Positions 53,068 through 62,109 of a stretch of DNA of 64,000 bases are shown here, piece by piece (position 1 is the stretch's first letter; every line of letters starts with the position of its first letter). Both the position numbers and the translations under genes were made by a program. The stretch is from Sorangium cellulosum So ce56 (GTDB lineage Bacteria > Myxococcota_A > Polyangia > Polyangiales > Polyangiaceae). The notes below the pieces were generated by a model. The model worked only from the letters and a program-made list of their open reading frames with translations, was not told the origin of the DNA and ran no database searches. The stretch lies in the NCBI RefSeq assembly GCF_000067165.1, contig NC_010162.1:10237001-10301000 (forward strand), in the 5' to 3' direction.

Positions 53068-54440
53068 CGCGCGCTCGCCTGACCCGTCGGACTCGCCTGA
53101 CTCGCCTGACTCGTCCGACTCGTCCGACTCGTCCGACTTAATTGCAAGACCCGGTCGAGGATGCGGTCCGCGAGCGCCGGCTTGGGCAACACGCCGAGCG
53201 CGTCGGCGGCGTCGCGGGTCACGATCGTGGCGCGGTTGTCGTCCCGGCCGAACGAGTCCGCCGCGTGGTTCGCGACGATCATGTCGACGCGCTTGCTGGC
53301 GAGCTTGTGCCGGGCATAGGCGATGACCCCCTCGTCCGTGGCGGTCTCGACCGCGAACCCGACGAGCACCGGCGAGCGCGCTCCGTCGGCGCCGGCAGCG
53401 TCCGCCAGCCCGCCGCGCGCCGCGCCGATCTCCGCGAGCAAATCAGGGTTCGGCACGAGCGGGAGCGACGCGAGGTCGGGCGTCCGCTTCAGCTTGGTCG
53501 CGTGCTGCTCGGCCGGGCGGTAGTCGGACACGGCGGCCGTCATGATGAGCGCGTCAGCGCCGCGCAGGTCCTCGCCGAGCGCCTGCCAGAGCGCGCCGCG
53601 CATCGAGAGCGCGCCGCGCACGTCGACCCGGCGCGCGCCCGGCGGCGTGGAGAGCGACACGGGGCCGGCGATGAGCGTGACCTGCGCGCCCCGCGCCGCG
53701 GCCCGCTCCGCCACGGCGAAGCCCATCTTGCCGGTCGACCGGTTGCCGAGGAAGCGCACGGGATCGAGGTCCTCGAGCGTGGGGCCCGCCGTGACGACGA
53801 CGCGGAGGCCCTCGAGGTCGCGCGGGGCGAGCCGCGAGAACGCCGCGGCCGCGATCGCCGCCGGCTCGGCCATGCGCCCGAGGCCGCGCTCGCCCGAGGC
53901 GACCTCGCCGAAGACCGGGCCGACGAGCTGCACGCGCCCGTCGGCCTCGAGCGTGGCGACGTTCCGCGCCGTCGCGGGGTGCGCCCACATGCGGGGGTGC
54001 ATCGCCGGCGCGGCGAGCACCGGCCCCCGCGCGCACAGGGCGAGCGCCGTCACGAGGTCGTCGGCGCGCCCCGCGGCGAGGCGGGCGATCACGTCGGCGG
54101 TCGCGGGCGCGAGCAGCACGAGATCGGCCTCGGCGGCGAGCGCGACGTGCAGCTCGCCCGCGAAGCCGGGATCCCACATGGTGTCGCGCACCGGCTCGCC
54201 GCAAAGCCCGCTCAGCGTCATGGGCCCGAGGAACTGCTGCGCGGCGCGCGTCATGATCGGGAGCACGCGCGCGCCGCCCTGGATCAACAGCCGGGCCACC
54301 TCGGCGGCCTTGTACGCGGCGATGCTGCCCGAGACGGCGAGCGCGACGGTCGGCCGCGCGCCTTCGGGGGCTTGGCCAGCGGGCGGCGGGGCGGAGACCT
54401 CGGGGCGAGGTGCGGGAGATGACGGCGTTCGGCCAGACAT
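53064..54440 (-). CDS. coaBC: Bifunctional phosphopantothenoylcysteine decarboxylase/synthetase
   Basis: The 458-residue protein makes 4'-phosphopantetheine for coenzyme A. The CoaC half has AVSGSIAAYKAAEVARLL at about residue 34, HVALAAEADLVLLAPATADV and PAMHPRMWAHP, where the usual PxMNxxMW has His in place of Asn. The CoaB half has VTAGPTLEDLDPVRFLGNRS and STGKMGFAVAE, plus MTAAVSDYRPAE. The last 25 residues are a SRTSRTSRTSQASQAS repeat, encoded by a short tandem repeat. The start is ATG 54440 (MSGRTPSSPA). The upstream frame to 54680 is a shadow of the hexamer repeats. Confidence 0.95.
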   Translation of the reverse strand: MSGRTPSSPAPRPEVSAPPPAGQAPEGARPTVALAVSGSIAAYKAAEVARLLIQGGARVLPIMTRAAQQFLGPMTLSGLCGEPVRDTMWDPGFAGELHVALAAEADLVLLAPATADVIARLAAGRADDLVTALALCARGPVLAAPAMHPRMWAHPATARNVATLEADGRVQLVGPVFGEVASGERGLGRMAEPAAIAAAAFSRLAPRDLEGLRVVVTAGPTLEDLDPVRFLGNRSTGKMGFAVAERAAARGAQVTLIAGPVSLSTPPGARRVDVRGALSMRGALWQALGEDLRGADALIMTAAVSDYRPAEQHATKLKRTPDLASLPLVPNPDLLAEIGAARGGLADAAGADGARSPVLVGFAVETATDEGVIAYARHKLASKRVDMIVANHAADSFGRDDNRATIVTRDAADALGVLPKPALADRILDRVLQLSRTSRTSRTSQASQASPTGQASAR

Positions 54441-54510
54441 GGCGCAGGTGCCAGCGTGGGTCGTGGGGTCGGTCCGGCGTCCACCGTGGCACGAAAATCG
54501 CCAATCGTAC

Positions 54511-54605
54511 ACGGCCACGGCCACGGCCACGGCCACGGCCACGACACGGCCACGGCCACGGCCACGGCCACGACACGGCCACGGCCACGGCCACGACACG
54601 GTACA
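54511..54605. repeat. CGGCCA hexamer array between coaBC and trpS
   Basis: Runs of CGGCCA (four, three, then two units) are broken by CGACA (about 54541, 54571 and 54593), and the array is bordered by CGTACACGG on the left and CGGTACACG on the right. It lies between divergent coaBC and trpS. Frames over it read as WPWPWP or GRGRGR and are not real proteins. The same GGCCACGGCCACG motif occurs twice inside array A at 17.3 kb. Confidence 0.88.
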
Positions 54606-54795
54606 CGCCGCGCCGCGGGCGGATGATCCGGGGCCGCGCTGCGGGCAGAGAGCTCGTGCTGGTGCGCACGCGCGTACCACCGCGCGCCGACGCGCCCGCG
54701 CAGCAAGAAACCCGGCTGATTTTTGGGGCGTGGCAGTGGCATCACCCGCCAGGAGCGCGTAATGGGATGAGCTCCCTCAGAGGAACACGACAACG

Positions 54796-55824
54796 ATGGC
54801 AAGCACCGTCCTCACCGGCATCAAGCCCACCGGAACGCCGCACCTCGGCAACTTCGTAGGGGCGATCAAGCCGGCGCTCGCGCTCGCAGGGACCGCGTCG
54901 AACGCGCTCTACTTCGTCGCGGACTATCACGCGCTCAACGTCATCCACGACGCGCAGAAGCTCCGGAGCCTGGTCCACGAGGTCGCCGCGACCTGGCTCG
55001 CGCTCGGCCTCGATCCCGAGAAGGTCATCTTCTACAGGCAATCCGACGTTCCGGAGATCTTCGAGCTCAGCTGGATCCTCTCGTGCTTCACGGCGAAGGG
55101 GCTCATGAACCGCGCCCACGCCTACAAGGCCGCTGTCGCCAAGAACATGGAGTCCCGGGCCGGGGCGCCGAGCGCCTCGGGCGCCGAGGACAGCGACGAC
55201 CTCGACGCCGGGATCAACATGGGCCTCTACGGCTATCCGGTGCTGATGGCGGCCGACATCCTCCTGTTCAAGACGAATGTCGTGCCGGTGGGCAAGGACC
55301 AGGTCCAGCACATCGAGATCGCCCGCGATATCGCGCAGCGCTTCAACGCGATCTACGGCCCGACCCTCGTCCTGCCCGAGGCGCGCATCAGCGCCGAGAC
55401 GGCGGTGATCCCGGGCCTCGACGGCCGCAAGATGAGCAAGAGCTACGACAACACCATCGCGCTCTTCCTGCCGCCGGAGAAGCTGCGCAAGACGATCTTC
55501 AAGTACAAGACGGACTCGTCGCCCCCGAGCGAGCCGAAGGATCCGAACACCTCGCCGCTCTTCCACCTCTACCGGGAGTTCGCCACGCCTGAAGAGGCGG
55601 AGGCGCTCCGCGGCCGCTACCAGAGCGGCATCGGCTGGGGCGAGGCGAAAGAGGCCGTGTTCGAGGTGCTGAACCGCGCGCTCGAGGAGCCGCGGCGCCG
55701 CTACGCCGACCTCATGGCCAACCCGGCCCGCATCGACGCCCTGCTCTCGGAAGGCGCCCAGCGCGCGCGGGCGCTCGCGGGCCCGACGCTCCACGAGGTG
55801 CGCCGGGCGATCGGCGCTCGCTGA
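54796..55824 (+). CDS. trpS: Tryptophanyl-tRNA synthetase
   Basis: The 342-residue class-I enzyme charges tRNA-Trp. It has the HIGH-type motif GTPHLGNFVGAIKP at residues 13-26, MNRAHAYKAAVAKNM in the middle, and LDGRKMSKSYDNTIAL with KMSKS at about residue 215. Length and motif order are standard. A short insertion (GAPSASGAEDSDDLDAG) lies before the conserved INMGLYGYPVLMAADILLF. It starts with AGAGGAA about eleven bases upstream of the ATG. Confidence 0.95.
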   Translation: MASTVLTGIKPTGTPHLGNFVGAIKPALALAGTASNALYFVADYHALNVIHDAQKLRSLVHEVAATWLALGLDPEKVIFYRQSDVPEIFELSWILSCFTAKGLMNRAHAYKAAVAKNMESRAGAPSASGAEDSDDLDAGINMGLYGYPVLMAADILLFKTNVVPVGKDQVQHIEIARDIAQRFNAIYGPTLVLPEARISAETAVIPGLDGRKMSKSYDNTIALFLPPEKLRKTIFKYKTDSSPPSEPKDPNTSPLFHLYREFATPEEAEALRGRYQSGIGWGEAKEAVFEVLNRALEEPRRRYADLMANPARIDALLSEGAQRARALAGPTLHEVRRAIGAR

Positions 55825-55878
55825 AGGCCGCGGCGGCGGAGGACGAGCGGAGCTCGCCGAGGCCAGCGCGCGGCGAGC

Positions 55879-55901
55879 GCCGCCGAGCAGCCGACGGCGG
55901 C
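55879..55901. terminator. Possible bidirectional hairpin between trpS and the VanW gene
   Basis: GCCGCCG (55879-55885) pairs with CGGCGGC (55895-55901) across a 9-base loop. It is located in the 96 bases between the convergent trpS and VanW genes, a sensible place for a terminator. No T-run follows on either strand, so this is only a candidate. Confidence 0.3.
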
Positions 55902-55920
55902 TTCGCTCGAGGCCGCCCGC

Positions 55921-57678
55921 TCAGCCGCCGTCGCTCGTCGTCGTCGTCTTCTTCTGGTTCTGGCGTCGCTTCTTGCCCTTGCCGCCCTTCGCCTCGTCCC
56001 CCGCGGGGTCCCGCTGGCCACGGGCTTCCGGCGCCGCCGCGCCCGGGGCGTGCGCGACGGCGATCCCCTCTGCGGGCGGCGCGTCCTCGCCGCGCGCGCG
56101 GCCGCCTTCCCCTTCGGCGCGCTCCTCCCCCTTCGCGCGGAACGTGCCGAACCCAGCGCGCTCGGTCCAGCCGCGCTCGCCCGTGAGCCCGGGCTCGCGG
56201 CTCTCGACGGTGCCGCCGCCCGGCTCCGGGCCGGTCACGCCTGGCGTGCGGACGTCCGGCCCCTGCGTCACGACGAGGTACTCGTCCGCCACGTACTCGG
56301 GGTGATTGTCGTCGGCCGTCTTGGCCTCGGGGTCGCGCGGACCGCTCCCGACATGGACGATCTGCGCGGTCGGCGGGTAGCTGTCGCTCCACTTCTCCCG
56401 CACCGCGTAGGCGCCGTCGCGGACGACCCGCGAGCTCGTCGTCTTGAAGCCGGGGATGCCGCGCTGAGCGAGCGCCCGCTTCCCTTCGGGCAGCTTCGGC
56501 GTCGGGCGCTCCAGCTCCTCGAACGGGACGACCTCGTCGATGCGACGGAAGTACGTGACCGTGAGCTTGCGCGAGGGCCCGAGGATCTCGGCGCGCACGA
56601 CGCCGCCGGCCACCGTCTCGTGGAGCACGATCGGGAAGTCGAACGGGTTCCTGAAGCGGTAGTTGATCGTCGGGTAGACGACGGTCGCGTCGAGGCCGAG
56701 CTTGATGTAGTAGCTCGGGCGGGAGTGCGGATAGCGCTCGACGATCTCGAGCCCCGCGAAGAACGCGGCGCCGTGGAGCGTGCCCGAGATCTGGCAGGTC
56801 CCGCCGCCGAGCCCGTCGACGAGCTCGCCCTGGGCGATGACAGGAGCGACGCGGTACCCGTGCGCCTCGTCGCGCGGGCCGACCGTCTCGTTGAAGTCGA
56901 AGATCTCGCCCGGCATGACGACCACGCCGTCGAGCTTGGACGCCGCGAGCCTGAGGTTGTACGTCCTCTCCTTGGATCTCGCGCCGGTCGCGTAGCGCGT
57001 CTCGAAGTAACCGAGCACCTGATCGAACTTGACGTTGCCGAGCTGGTCGGCGACGAGCTTCGGCGCGATCGTCTCGACGCTGGCCTGCGCGGTGTCCTCG
57101 CCCGCCCGGAGGGCGGCGTCGATGCGCGCGAGCGTGCCGTAGACGTCCAGCCGATACCCGATCTTCTCGGGCTTGAGCTGCTTCGCCTCGAGGTCGACAT
57201 ACGCGTCGACCGCGGGCGCGTCGAGCTCGACCTTCAGGTCGAGCAGCTTGCTGATCGCCCGCTCGGAGTCGAGGAGGAGCGGGATCGGGATGTCGAGCGG
57301 CGCGTCCTCCTGCGCGGCCCGCTCGTGCGCGCGGCGGAGTGCGCTCTCGGGGCGGAGCGCCTCGCGCACGAACTCGGCGAGGCGGACCCGGTTGATCTCG
57401 ACGCCGAGATCGTTGCGGCGGAGCGCGCGCGCGGAGCCGTCGGGGAGCACGATCCGGATCTCCCCGGTGGCGTAGCGGCGCACGAGGTCGAGCGCGTTCG
57501 CCACCACGTCGCCGCCCGTCGGCACCGGCACCTGCGCCACGCGGAGGACCGGCGGGGGCTTGGGGCCGTCGTCCGGCGGGGGCGGCAGCACGAGGTAGGT
57601 GATGGCCAGACCGCTCGTGACGAAGATCGCCACCAGCGCGGCGAACCGCCAGAGCTCCGGCGAGCGGCGAAGATCCAT
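55921..57678 (-). CDS. VanW-family protein with N-terminal membrane anchor
   Basis: The 585-residue protein has a membrane helix near residues 12-31. A putative peptidoglycan-binding-like region (about 60-240) follows, then the VanW core (about 243-350) with TYNLRLAASKLDGVVVMPGE, IFDFNETVGPRDEAHGYRVA and LGGGTCQISGTLHGAAFFAG. A long C-terminal Gly/Glu/Arg-rich region ends in KKRRQNQKKTTTTSDGG. VanW proteins occur with cell-wall and resistance genes, but their activity is unknown. It is 64 bases downstream of the kinase gene on the same strand. Confidence 0.88.
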   Translation of the reverse strand: MDLRRSPELWRFAALVAIFVTSGLAITYLVLPPPPDDGPKPPPVLRVAQVPVPTGGDVVANALDLVRRYATGEIRIVLPDGSARALRRNDLGVEINRVRLAEFVREALRPESALRRAHERAAQEDAPLDIPIPLLLDSERAISKLLDLKVELDAPAVDAYVDLEAKQLKPEKIGYRLDVYGTLARIDAALRAGEDTAQASVETIAPKLVADQLGNVKFDQVLGYFETRYATGARSKERTYNLRLAASKLDGVVVMPGEIFDFNETVGPRDEAHGYRVAPVIAQGELVDGLGGGTCQISGTLHGAAFFAGLEIVERYPHSRPSYYIKLGLDATVVYPTINYRFRNPFDFPIVLHETVAGGVVRAEILGPSRKLTVTYFRRIDEVVPFEELERPTPKLPEGKRALAQRGIPGFKTTSSRVVRDGAYAVREKWSDSYPPTAQIVHVGSGPRDPEAKTADDNHPEYVADEYLVVTQGPDVRTPGVTGPEPGGGTVESREPGLTGERGWTERAGFGTFRAKGEERAEGEGGRARGEDAPPAEGIAVAHAPGAAAPEARGQRDPAGDEAKGGKGKKRRQNQKKTTTTSDGG

Positions 57679-57742
57679 GCGAGGGCGGCCATCTTGAAAA
57701 GCGTTGCCCGAACCGTCAAGCGAACGCGGGCGCGCGGCGCGG

Positions 57743-59089
57743 CTACGGTGCGGCCCGCGTCACATCGGGGCCACCGCGCGGCGCCTTCGATGCGGCGCGC
57801 GCGGCCCTGAGGAGCGGCTCCTTGATCGAGCCCGCCCCGGGCACGAGCAGAGAGCCCCGCTGCCGCGGCGGGCCGCCGTGCGGCGAGGAGCGCAGGAGGA
57901 GCGCGCCCGCGAGCACCACGAGGACCACGAGGCCGACGGTCGCGGGGACGAGCCAGCGCCGCGCGTGGCCCTCGTCGGGCGTCAGCGGCGCCGGCGGCGC
58001 CGGCCGAGCGCCCTGCGGTGGGCCGGCGCCGCGCTCTGCGCCCGCGCGCCCGGGCTGAGCGGCGGCTTGCGGCGAGCTCTGCTGTGACTGCGGATAGTCG
58101 GAGTCGATCGCGCGCTCGCGCGCGATCTGCATGGCCTCCTGGATCGCGGCGCGCCGCCGCTCGCCGCGCGGGCCGAGCATCTGCTGCATCAGCGCGGCAA
58201 GCTCATCCGAGGTGGCGATGGGCGTCGCTGGCGACAGCTGCTCGATGGACTGGCGCAGCTCGGCCATCGTGGCGAAGCGCTCGTCCCTCGGCTTCGCGAG
58301 CATCCTCATGACGATGCGCCCGACGTCCTCCGGGAGCGACGGGACGAGGGTCCGCGGCGGCTCGGCTGCCGCCTTGTCGCAGATGCGGCGCACCGTCGCA
58401 GGATCGTTCTCGGCGTGGAAGGGGTGCTTGCCCGTCACGAGCTGATAGAAGACGATCCCGAGCGTGAACACGTCGGTGCGCCGATCGATGGGCTCGCTGC
58501 CCGCCTGCTCCGGCGACATGTACGCGTACTTGCCCTTCACCTGGCCGACCTGGGTTCGCTGCAGGTTCGAGGCGGCCTTGGCGACGCCGAAGTCGAGGAT
58601 CTTCACCGACCCGTCGTATCCGACCAGGATGTTTTGCGGCGAGACGTCGCGGTGGACGAGGCCGACGGGCTTGCCGTCGCGGCCGCGCAGCTCGTGCGCG
58701 GCGTGCAGGCCGAGGGCCGCCTCGGCCACGATGCGGAGCGCGAAGGGGAGCGGCAGGCCGCCGCGCGCCTTGCTCTCGCGGAGAACCAGGTTGAGCGGCT
58801 CGCCGTCGATGAGCTCCATCACCTGGTAGAGGACGCCGTCCTCCTCGCCCACATCGATGGTCTCCGCGACGTTCGGGTGATGGATCTGCGAGACCAGGGT
58901 GGCCTCGTCGAGGAACATCGCCTCGAAGTCGGGATCGTCGCTCAGCTCGGCGCGCAGCAGCTTGACGGCGACGATCCTGGGGAGCTGGCCGCCCGTTCGA
59001 GCGGCCCACACCGAGGCCATGCCCCCGAGCGCGATGGGGACGAGGAGCTCATAGCGACCGAGCGTGTGGCCAGCGCGTACTTCTCCCAT
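57743..59089 (-). CDS. Ser/Thr protein kinase with Gln/Pro linker and membrane helix
   Basis: The 448-residue protein starts at ATG 59089 (MGEVRAGHTLGRYEL); GTG 59098 is an alternative. The kinase domain (about residues 12-280) has PIALGGMASVWAAR, the ATP lysine in IVAVKLLRAEL, the catalytic loop LVHRDVSPQNILV, ILDFGVAKAA and YAYMSPEQAGS. A linker of about 80 residues precedes a membrane helix (LVPATVGLVVLVVLAGALLL) and an outer tail of roughly 45 residues. All catalytic residues are present. It may be co-transcribed with the VanW gene. Confidence 0.92.
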   Translation of the reverse strand: MGEVRAGHTLGRYELLVPIALGGMASVWAARTGGQLPRIVAVKLLRAELSDDPDFEAMFLDEATLVSQIHHPNVAETIDVGEEDGVLYQVMELIDGEPLNLVLRESKARGGLPLPFALRIVAEAALGLHAAHELRGRDGKPVGLVHRDVSPQNILVGYDGSVKILDFGVAKAASNLQRTQVGQVKGKYAYMSPEQAGSEPIDRRTDVFTLGIVFYQLVTGKHPFHAENDPATVRRICDKAAAEPPRTLVPSLPEDVGRIVMRMLAKPRDERFATMAELRQSIEQLSPATPIATSDELAALMQQMLGPRGERRRAAIQEAMQIARERAIDSDYPQSQQSSPQAAAQPGRAGAERGAGPPQGARPAPPAPLTPDEGHARRWLVPATVGLVVLVVLAGALLLRSSPHGGPPRQRGSLLVPGAGSIKEPLLRAARAASKAPRGGPDVTRAAP

Positions 59090-59370
59090 GGTGCTCACGT
59101 GCCGCGTAACCCCGGAGCGAGGCGGCGCCCGCCGGGAATCGAGCCCGCCGAGCGCGGCCCGCCGCGGCCCGCCCACGACGTCGGGTCCGCAAGAAGCGCT
59201 CGGTGTGCCAGGTGGTGCTCTTGATCGAAAAATGACCGCGCGCGCCCGGAATGCGACCGGGCGCCTGGTGTTCGGATCGTCGCAGAGAACGCCTTGGCGC
59301 TCAACCCGGAACGCCGTTCGGGTCGCAGCGTGATCTTTCACCGATCCATCGCGGAACGGGCCGGTCGCGC

Positions 59371-61599
59371 TCAGCGCGTGAGCCCCCGTGCCTTGGAGAG
59401 ATCGCCGGTGTCCTCGGCCGGCGCGTCGGGCTGCGAGGACTCGGGAGACGGGATGACCTTGCGCAGCGCTGACAGGTGTCGCTTGGTGACCCCTGTCACC
59501 CCCAGGATCTGAGCGTCGGTCGCGCGACGCACTCCTTCCATGGAGCCGAGCTCCCGGAGGAGCGCCGTCCTCACCGCGCTGCCAAGCCCAGGGATGTCCT
59601 CGATCTCGGACCGGAGGCGCCGCGCCTTGCCGAGCCGCTTGCGTGCGTGGTTTGCGAAGCGGTGCGCCTCGTCGCGCGCGCGCGCCAGGAAGAAGAGGGC
59701 GGAGCTCGTGGATCGGAGCGGGATACCGTTCTTCTGGCCAGGCAGGTAGACGCGGTCGACGAGCTTCTCTCCGGTCTGCGTCTCCCGCTCCTTCGCCAGA
59801 CCGACGATCGGGAGGCCGTGCAGGCCGAGATCGCGCGCCGCCGACAGCGCCACCTGAAGCTGGCCGCGCCCACCATCGACGACGAACAGATCGGGAAGAT
59901 CCCACTCGCCTCCGCCGGCCTCGGCGCGCCTCGACACATCACCCCCCGAGCCGGCGCTCTCTCGCTCCGCGGCGGCGGACACCGGCGTCCCTTCCGTCTC
60001 CGGCGGAGCGTCGCTCGCTGTTGCCGAGCCGATGTCCTCGTCAGCCAGGTCGCCCTCCGTCGCATCGCTCTCGAGCGCGTCGCTCTCCGCCGGATCGCTC
60101 TCCATCATGTCGCTCTCTGTGACGCCCTCCATCACGTCGCTCTCGGGCGCGCCTTCGGCGCCGGGGGCGGCCTCGCTGTCTGCGGTGGACGCGGGGCTCG
60201 CCTGCCGGGCGGCCTTTCCGCGGCGGAAGCGCCGTGAGAGCACCTCGTACATCGCGGCGTAGTCGTCGCCGTCGGCCACGCTCTTCACGTTGAAGCTGCG
60301 GTAGCGCTTCTTGTCCGGCTGACCATCGAGGAGCGCCACGATCGATCCCACCGTGTCGCCGCCGCCGAGATGCGAGATGTCGCAGCACTCGATGCGACGC
60401 GGGAGCGTCGGGAGACGAAGGCGCTCCCTGATCTCCTCGAGCCGGGCCTCGAGATCGTCGGAGCTCCGCTGCTTCTCCCGGAACGCGTGAGCCGCGTTCT
60501 CGTTCGCCATCTTGAGCAGATCGACGCGGGGCCCGCGCTGAGGCACGAAGAGCGCCACCTTGCGGCCGCGCCGATCGCCGAGCCACTCCGCGACGCCCTC
60601 CGCGCCGTCGGGCAACACCGGCACGAGGACCTCATCGGGGATCGTGGTGGACGCGACGCCATAGTACTCGTTCAAGAAGCCGCCGAGCACCTCGTCGTCC
60701 GGCAGCTCCATGTTGCGGAGCGAGAAGGACAGCGTGTCTGTCACGCGCCCCCTCCGCACCAAGATCACTTCGACCTCCACGAGCGTCCCCTCGCGGTAGA
60801 TGCCCACCACGTCTTGATCGACGTCCTTCACGTAGACGACGCGCTGGGCCTCGCGCACGGCCTCGACCGCCCGGAGCTGATCGCGGTAGATGGCGGCGCG
60901 CTCGAACTCGAGCTCCCGCGACGCGTCCCGCATTCGCGTGGTGAGCTCCCCCGTGAGCTCGTCGTGGCGCCCTTCGAGGAAGAGCGCGACCGAGCGGACC
61001 ATCTCCGTATAGAGCTCCCGGTCCACATCCATCACGCAGGGCGCGAGGCAACGCTTGATCTGGTACTGCAGGCAGGGGCGCCGGCGCGACGCCATCTCGG
61101 TATCGGAGCAGGTGCGGAGCTGGAAGTGCTTGTTGACCAGGTGGAGCGTCCGCCGCGCGCTCGTCGCCGAGTGGTAGGGCCCGAAATAGCGCGCCTTGTC
61201 CGGGGCGGGACGGCGGACCGTCTCGAGCATCGGCCACGCCTTCTGCGTGTCGAGCTTGAGGCAAAGGAAGTCCTTGTCGTCACGCAGCTTGACGTTGAAC
61301 CGCGGCTTGTGCTGCTTGACGAGCTCGTTCTCCAGTACGGCCGCCTCCTTCTCGGTGGCGGTCACCACCGTCTCCAGATCGGCCACGATCTTCCGGAGTA
61401 TCGGGATGAAGTACCTGGCGTCGCTCCCGCTCTCCTGAAAGTAGCTGCGGACGCGCGAGCGCAGGCTCTTCGCCTTGCCGACGTAGACGACGGCGCCGGC
61501 CTTGTCGATGAACAGATAGCAGCCCGGCGTCGTCGGGAGCGACGCGAGCTTGGCGGCGAGGAGGGCTTCGGGATCCTGCTTGGCGCTCGGGTTGACCAC
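59371..61599 (-). CDS. uvrC: Excinuclease ABC subunit C with acidic insertion
   Basis: UvrC makes both incisions in nucleotide excision repair. The 742-residue protein has a GIY-YIG domain (TTPGCYLFIDKAGAVVYVGK, about residues 23-45), a four-Cys cluster in TCSDTEMASRRRPCLQYQIK and the following RCLAPC, and a UVR region ELEFERAAIYRDQLRAVEAV. The C-terminal nuclease has ECCDISHLGGGDTVGSIVAL and LFVVDGGRGQLQVALSAA, and the helix-hairpin-helix end has IEDIPGLGSAVRTALL. An additional stretch at about residues 463-560 (ESDVMEGVTESDMMESDPAE and so on) is highly acidic and not found in typical UvrC of about 600 residues. Confidence 0.96.
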   Translation of the reverse strand: MVNPSAKQDPEALLAAKLASLPTTPGCYLFIDKAGAVVYVGKAKSLRSRVRSYFQESGSDARYFIPILRKIVADLETVVTATEKEAAVLENELVKQHKPRFNVKLRDDKDFLCLKLDTQKAWPMLETVRRPAPDKARYFGPYHSATSARRTLHLVNKHFQLRTCSDTEMASRRRPCLQYQIKRCLAPCVMDVDRELYTEMVRSVALFLEGRHDELTGELTTRMRDASRELEFERAAIYRDQLRAVEAVREAQRVVYVKDVDQDVVGIYREGTLVEVEVILVRRGRVTDTLSFSLRNMELPDDEVLGGFLNEYYGVASTTIPDEVLVPVLPDGAEGVAEWLGDRRGRKVALFVPQRGPRVDLLKMANENAAHAFREKQRSSDDLEARLEEIRERLRLPTLPRRIECCDISHLGGGDTVGSIVALLDGQPDKKRYRSFNVKSVADGDDYAAMYEVLSRRFRRGKAARQASPASTADSEAAPGAEGAPESDVMEGVTESDMMESDPAESDALESDATEGDLADEDIGSATASDAPPETEGTPVSAAAERESAGSGGDVSRRAEAGGGEWDLPDLFVVDGGRGQLQVALSAARDLGLHGLPIVGLAKERETQTGEKLVDRVYLPGQKNGIPLRSTSSALFFLARARDEAHRFANHARKRLGKARRLRSEIEDIPGLGSAVRTALLRELGSMEGVRRATDAQILGVTGVTKRHLSALRKVIPSPESSQPDAPAEDTGDLSKARGLTR

Positions 61600-61784
61600 G
61601 GCCGGAACGATCTAGAAGTCGCGCGCGCCGGCAGCAAGCGCCGCGATCACGGCTGCTCCCGTGGAGAGCGGCCGAAGCGGCCGCGCCGGTTCTCCTTTAC
61701 ATCTAGAAAAACGCCGTCATGTGACGCGGCGCCGCTCGCCTCGGCGCGACGGGGCAGAACGCCCAGGTCGAGATGTCGGGCGGC

Positions 61785-61876
61785 GAGCGCCCTGATCACG
61801 AGAGCCGCGCAGCGCGCGCGAGCGCCCTGATCACGAGAGCCGCGTGCGCCGCGCGTCGACGCGCGGCTCTCGTGAG
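61785..61876. repeat. Direct and inverted copies of a CACGAGAGCCGCG element
   Basis: GAGCGCCCTGATCACGAGAG, then CCGCG, is repeated at 61785 and 61820 with a 35-base period. The end part CACGAGAGCCGCG is then found inverted as CGCGGCTCTCGTG at 61862-61874, making a strong hairpin with the second copy. It lies about 190 bases upstream of uvrC's start. The purpose is unknown; an operator or a terminator for the upstream pseudogene is possible. Confidence 0.6.
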
Positions 61877-62109
61877 GCCACCCGATCACGGTGAGCCGCC
61901 GTCACGCGTCGCGCGATCGCCCGTGTGGGAGGCGGCGCTGGCGACTGCGGTGATGGCGCGCCGCGCCCACGTCGACGCGAGACGCGCCCTCGAGCAGGCA
62001 GTAGGCTCGACGGCAGGATCTTCGCGGGAGGAGGTCTCGGGTGTCGAGCGCTCCTGCTTCGTGGCCTGGCGGACGACGGCGTCTTCGCCTCGGTCGCAAT
62101 CCGGCGCGA

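Noticed and set aside
53990..54030. Loss of the CoaC catalytic Asn (PAMH instead of PxMN) as a sign of inactivity
   Set aside because: I recall His at this place in CoaBC of other bacteria such as actinobacteria, and all other motifs are intact, so it is probably a natural variant.
54440..54680. N-terminal extension of CoaBC with WPWPWP/GRGRGR repeats
   Set aside because: It is the translation of the CGGCCA array; CoaBC homology and a sensible start begin at 54440.
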